Assembly: GCA_019677205.1 (NCBI GenBank)
Contig: JAAMXY010004176.1
Location: 1 to 12,136, forward strand
Direction: 5' to 3'
Origin: Pinguiococcus pyrenoidosus
Taxonomy: Eukaryota; Sar; Pinguiophyceae; Pinguiochrysidales; Pinguiochrysidaceae
DNA length: 12,136 nt
Shown here: piece after piece, positions 7,723 through 12,136 of the stretch
How positions within the stretch are numbered: position 1 is the first letter of the stretch
Layout: each line of letters opens with the position of its first letter
The notes under the pieces: generated by a model
What the model saw: only the letters and a program-made list of their open reading frames with translations
What the model was told of the DNA's origin: nothing
The model's database searches: none
Translations under genes and position numbers: made by a program

Positions 7723-9239
7723 CTAGGCGTATCCATCTCCGTTTTCAGTTCCATTCGTTCGATAGAGCTGCCGAGACACTGACGGACTGCTGTAGCTTGA
7801 CGACCCATGGTCCAGATCAGATATCTTTGCATTGTAAGGACTCCTCCTGGCTTGCCTAGAGCGAGCTCGCTAGCGGGTAAAAGCGAGACGAGGGAAAGCA
7901 GGGTGAGATGGAAGGATGCTGAAGCTGCAGAGCATTGAGCTGGGAGTGCAGCGCACCTCATCTTGCGCCATGCGTGCTCGACCCTGTATTCGCAATTTCC
8001 GAAGGTCGGGCGTCGACACAGCATGCAAACCATCCTCTCCATAATTCCCTGAAGCGTCATGCGCCGACGCCGCTGTGCCCGTGCCCGTGGGGCTGTAGGC
8101 ACTCAGCGAGCTGGTCGAGCGCCGCAGGAACCCCGAGTTTCGCTCCACCATGCTCTGGCTCAGCTTCTCACAAGTCTCCGCTAGCGTCCGATTCATCCTA
8201 GGCGCCGAAACCGTTAGCAAGGCTCTCGTGGCAGCTTCCAGAGCACGATTATCGCAGCTGCATCTCACCGCCTCAACTCCACGCACTCCTTCGCCACTTT
8301 GCTGAGCTCAACCGTAAGGTCTCGTTCCTGCTTGATGAGGTCCGTCCGGGCCTTCGCCAGCATCGCGTCTCGCTCTTCCAGCTGTCGCTGAAGCACCGCC
8401 TCTCTCTGGCGCCCCAGCGCCGTCTCTCTTTCAACTGACTTAATCGTGGCTTCCTTCTGCGCAAGGAGCGCGTCCTTCTTCCTCAACTGCTGCTGCGCCT
8501 GCTGCATCTGCTGCTCGAGCTTGGCGATTTCTTCGGCTTCGATGGCTGCCACCTGCTCCGCCGTTTGCTGCAGGGTGGCAAGCTCTCTCTTGCTCGTCTC
8601 GTTCTCAACCGTCAGCTCCTCTCCACGGCGCTTCGCGGTGGCCAGCTGCTCCTCCAAGATGGCGCTGCGTGCCTTTTCGTCCTCCAGCGCCCGCCGCAGC
8701 TGATCTCTGGCGGTGCTGCTCTGCTCAAGAAGTGGCTGGACATGCTTGAGAGCTTCTAGACCATAGGTGGCCTCTTGAAACTTCCGCTTGAGCTCGCGAT
8801 TGTCCGCCCATAGCTTCGCTTCCGCGGCGGAAGCGGCATCCGCCTCTCTTTGCGACTCCTCGAGGCTGATTTTCTGGCCCGCAAGCGCTCGCTCGAGGCT
8901 CTCTAGTCTCGTCTGGAGATGGGCCACTCTCTGGCGCTCCGCTTGCAACGACGTTTGGGACTTCCGGAGCTCTTCGCTCATGGTTTCCCGGAGACTCTCC
9001 AGCGCTGCTCGGTCTCGCTCGCTCTTCTGCCGCCAGGACTGCTCCATTTCGCGCAGCTGCACGCTCTCGAGGGACGTGTCTTCCACGCCGGACTTGCGCA
9101 GCTGCTCTTCCAGGTAGTAAACCCGCATCTTGAGGTTGAAATTGTCCTTCTCGAGCTGACCGGGCGCGACGTCTGAGTCCAAGTCTCGGGAGCGCGCGGA
9201 AAAAGCGCGCTCTCGCGCCTCGCGCAGCGTCCCCGCCAT
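7723..9239 (-). CDS. CM1-motif (centrosomin-type) coiled-coil protein
   Basis: Exons on the minus strand are 9239-8269, 8197-7957 and 7869-7723, giving 452 residues with all phases consistent. Residues 29-49 read LEKDNFNLKMRVYYLEEQLR, a close match to the CM1 (Cnn_1N) motif of centrosomin, CDK5RAP2 and fungal Mto1, consensus around KENFNLKLRIYFLEER. CM1 binds and activates gamma-tubulin ring complexes at microtubule-organising centres. Residues about 50-323 are a long heptad-rich, Gln/Glu/Lys/Arg-rich coiled coil. The last ~125 residues are Ser-rich and low-complexity, ending SSSYSSPSVSRQLYRTNG and so on. At 452 residues it is short next to animal CDK5RAP2. The start is the only in-frame ATG before the motif; the hydrophobic codons upstream lack an ATG. 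Inference: an MTOC or basal-body microtubule-nucleation factor. Confidence 0.75.
7870..7956 (-). other. Intron, 87 nt, last intron of the CM1 gene
   Basis: Minus-strand donor GATGAG|GTGCGC and acceptor CTCGCTTTTACCCGCTAG after a long pyrimidine-rich stretch. It is phase 0. Splicing leads into a 48-residue Ser-rich end. An AG 8 nt downstream (CTCTAG) would give only 12 more codons and is less favoured. Confidence 0.55.
8198..8268 (-). other. Intron, 71 nt, first intron of the CM1 gene
   Basis: Donor GGCG|GTGAGATG and acceptor GGTTTCGGCGCCTAG on the minus strand, with a perfect CTAAC branch-like site about 16 nt before the acceptor. It splits an Arg codon (phase 2), continuing VELR into MNRTLAETCEKLSQS. 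The unspliced frame stops at TGA inside the donor. Confidence 0.7.
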
Positions 9240-9365
9240 GTAACCTTTAGATACTCGGCAGCACAGGAGCAGGACCAGAGTTGCCAGTGGTAAAAAGCAA
9301 ACAAAATGAAGCGCTGCAGAGGGGAACACTTCGTCCCGCAGATCTCCGCGGAGCCTCGCGTCACA

Positions 9366-9379
9366 TTTTAAAATATAAT
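9366..9379 (-). promoter_or_regulatory. TATA-like promoter element for the CM1 gene
   Basis: On the minus strand this reads ATTATATTTTAAAA, an AT-rich element about 130 nt upstream of the ATG in GC-rich surroundings. Position and composition fit a core promoter; there is no other evidence. Confidence 0.35.
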
Positions 9380-10251
9380 CCTGAAACGGAATAGCCTCAT
9401 GGTCCGTAGATGAGCTGTGCTCTTGGAGTAGCTAAGAAAGGAAGAGAATGAAATGCATAATTAAAATATGCGTCGAGGGGAGTTTGGCGCCACTCCTGCG
9501 AGGTCTGGAGGTGTGTGGGCACTTCTGAGTTCTTCAGATTGCCTCAGCATTGCGTTGTGGGACCTTTCAAGGCCCCCACAGTCCACACAGAATGCCGGGG
9601 CCGAAACCTTGTCGTACCTTCCGCTGGCGCAGGCGTTGTGAAGGCAAGCGGCACAGCGCAGCGCCGGTTGCTGCTTCTGAGTCTTTCCTCGAGGCTGCTA
9701 TGCCTGCCATTGTGATACGCCCCAACAAGAACCGCGGCGTCGCCTTGAAGTGCCAAAGGTTGGAAACAGACGCACGTTCTGTGTCCATCGCGGTTGGAGT
9801 CCAGCTTCGTCACAAGCATTGCGATGGCCGAAACAAGTACATCTGCAGCAGACTGCTGCAATGGGGTGCCACAAACAGCAACAGCCCTGGCAACTTCCCG
9901 GAAGCCAGCCACCCCCGTGCTTGTTTCCAAGGGCGATGCAGAATGTTGAAGCTGTTTTGCGAAGCTGTTTCGCGTAAAGCACACCTGCCAAAACCCCTCT
10001 CGGCAAGCCAGCAGCTCTCTTCACCTTCAGTTCTGCTCTCTCTCTCCTTTTCGCTGCTGAGGGGAAAGCGTCCAGCTAGATACTGACCAAGACCAAGATA
10101 AGGACGACGGCCATCCTTAAAGGCGAAAGGGTGCCTTTGCTTCAGGGCATCCCTCCCTAGGCACCCGAGTCCATCGTGGAGGGAGACGAGGTTGCCGCCA
10201 GGGACGGTAGTGCACACGGTCGCGCACAGGGTGGCTCAGAGTTGTTCAGGT
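9380..10251. other. Intergenic region without a recognisable gene
   Basis: About 870 nt lie between the CM1 gene promoter and the 3' end of H4. Open frames exist on both strands (9550-10086 plus, 9544-9984 minus), but they overlap each other, lack domains and are rich in Cys/Arg/Ser as expected of unselected GC-rich frames. An inverted repeat, GCATA-ATTAAAA-TATGC, sits at 9455-9471. I see no tRNA or rRNA. Confidence 0.45.
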
Positions 10252-10267
10252 GGCTTTGAAGAAAGCC
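10252..10267 (-). promoter_or_regulatory. Histone mRNA 3' stem-loop of H4
   Basis: On the minus strand GGCTTT-CTTC-AAAGCC forms a perfect 6-bp stem with a 4-nt loop, followed by ACC, 54 nt past the H4 stop. Size, GGC...GCC ends, tetraloop and trailing ACC match the SLBP-binding element of replication-dependent histone mRNAs (consensus GGYYCTTTTCAGRGCC, then ACCA). It marks the 3' processing site of a non-polyadenylated mRNA. No clear purine-rich downstream element is seen. Confidence 0.85.
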
Positions 10268-10321
10268 AGTTTTTGGTCGCTGCGCTGGGTGCAGAAGACC
10301 TCACGTTGTCCAAGTGCTGCT

Positions 10322-11538
<1,217 letters not shown>

Positions 11539-11593
11539 GTGTCTCCGGCAACGCGGCCACAGCTTCGTCGTTGAGCTCAAGCAAAACACATCT

Positions 11594-11609
11594 GGCATTT
11601 TACAATGCC
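11594..11609 (+). promoter_or_regulatory. Histone mRNA 3' stem-loop of H3
   Basis: GGCATT-TTAC-AATGCC forms a perfect 6-bp stem with a 4-nt loop, preceded by an A-rich stretch (CAAAACACATCT) and followed by ACC, 55 nt past the H3 stop. It shares the architecture of the H4 element but uses different stem bases with compensating pairs, which argues for a selected RNA structure. Confidence 0.88.
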
Positions 11610-11662
11610 ACCTCCCAAAGCTCTTGCCGATTCCGTACCTTTCCTTGCTTCCTTGCTTTCAT

Positions 11663-11694
11663 GCCTTCTTGCCTTCTTGCCTTCTTGCCTTCTT
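11663..11694. repeat. Octamer tandem repeat (GCCTTCTT)x4
   Basis: Four perfect copies of GCCTTCTT, with degenerate CTTGCTTC copies just before them from about 11641. It is a pyrimidine-rich microsatellite about 55 nt after the H3 stem-loop. Confidence 0.9.
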
Positions 11695-11805
11695 CGCGTA
11701 TCCCTGTGCGTGGTCCCACTTGGCTTTGGATGCAAGTGCGGGTGCGCAGCATCGCCGAGGGGCCCCGCTGCCAAGGGGATCCTTGGTGTGGCGTTGGATT
11801 GAATC

Positions 11806-11840
11806 ACGTCGAGTCAGGTCGAGTCAGGTCAGGTCGGGTC
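11806..11840. repeat. Decamer tandem repeat (GAGTCAGGTC)
   Basis: GAGTCAGGTC occurs at 11811-11820 and 11821-11830, with a diverged third copy AGGTCGGGTC. Short units of GGTC dominate the stretch. Confidence 0.8.
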
Positions 11841-12136
11841 AAGCCTAGGCAAGCTTCTCTTGTGCTGGACTTGTTCAGCTGGGGGGCGCTTTCCCACAAG
11901 CTTCTTTGGATGGCAGGGTGAAGGCAGCGATGGGTCATTCGTTCGGTAGCACGGCCCCGTCGAGTCCGAGAGAGCACAGTCATGGCAAGGAAATGACGAA
12001 GCCGCCTTCTTTCCTGGCGTTCGAGTGCTGCAAAAGTTCAACACACGAGCACTCATCACACCTTCTGCGACCCCGATGAGAGCCTTCCGTATCATGTGCT
12101 TGCTTCGGGCACACTACTTCAGCTCCGCACCGATCG
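11841..12136. other. Right-end sequence without a recognisable gene
   Basis: A minus-strand frame at 11829-12095 has no recognisable content and overlaps the repeats. No RNA gene, promoter or exon of a recognisable family is seen. Confidence 0.4.

Noticed and set aside
9240-9329. A hydrophobic, signal-peptide-like extension upstream of the CM1 protein start
   Set aside because: It has no in-frame ATG (only GTG) and would put a secretion signal on a cytoplasmic coiled-coil protein; treated as 5' UTR.
9544-9984. A 146-codon minus-strand open frame in the same region
   Set aside because: It shows no recognisable motif or supporting splice signals, and conflicts with the opposite-strand frame; neither is convincing.
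9550-10086. A 178-codon plus-strand open frame between the CM1 gene and H4
   Set aside because: It begins at a non-ATG codon, overlaps an equally long minus-strand frame, and shows no domain or sensible composition; likely chance in GC-rich DNA.
11829-12095. An 88-codon minus-strand open frame at the right end
   Set aside because: It overlaps the decamer repeat and shows no recognisable domain or splice context.

Overview
The window is nuclear DNA of a GC-rich, gene-dense microbial eukaryote, probably an alga or another flagellated protist. Evidence: replication-type histones H3 and H4 with metazoan/green-alga style 3' stem-loops, an APC/C activator of the Cdh1 family, and several genes interrupted by very short GT-AG introns (about 64-88 nt) whose removal restores the reading frame. 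Histone H4 has Arg at residue 77, as in plants and many algae, where animals have Lys. I cannot place the organism more precisely from sequence alone.

Layout, left to right. (1) 1-296, minus: the 5' end of an unrecognised membrane-protein gene that runs off the left edge. (2) 815-2160, minus: a multi-exon multi-pass membrane protein with S-x3-H, D and H-x3-H motifs, as in the CREST superfamily (nearest to TMEM8/DUF3522). A 63-bp tandem duplication covers its stop codon. (3) 2161-2522: a divergent promoter region with an AT-rich island. (4) 2523-4936, plus: Cdh1/Fizzy-related, with CDK-type sites near the N-terminus, a C-box, WD40 repeats and an IR tail. The exons between the N-terminal ORF and the C-box are not resolved. 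(5) 5567-7590, plus: a 652-residue protein with two cyclic-nucleotide-binding domains. A 47-codon uORF ends in an ATGA overlap with its start. (6) 7723-9239, minus: a coiled-coil protein starting with a centrosomin CM1-type motif (gamma-tubulin complex recruitment). It is convergent with gene 5. (7) 10322-10633, minus, and 11128-11538, plus: a divergent H4/H3 pair, each with a 16-nt stem-loop 54-55 nt past the stop codon. (8) 11610-12136: no gene seen, only short tandem repeats.

Functionally, four of the seven genes belong to cell-cycle biology: Cdh1 (mitotic exit and G1), a CM1 protein (microtubule nucleation) and S-phase histones H3 and H4. They are not an operon, so the grouping may be chance, although the H3/H4 pair surely shares regulation. 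I found no prokaryotic mobile element, CRISPR array, tRNA or rRNA, and no clear evidence of a wholly new system. The most useful points are the histone stem-loops, the CM1 protein and the reconstructed CREST-type gene.
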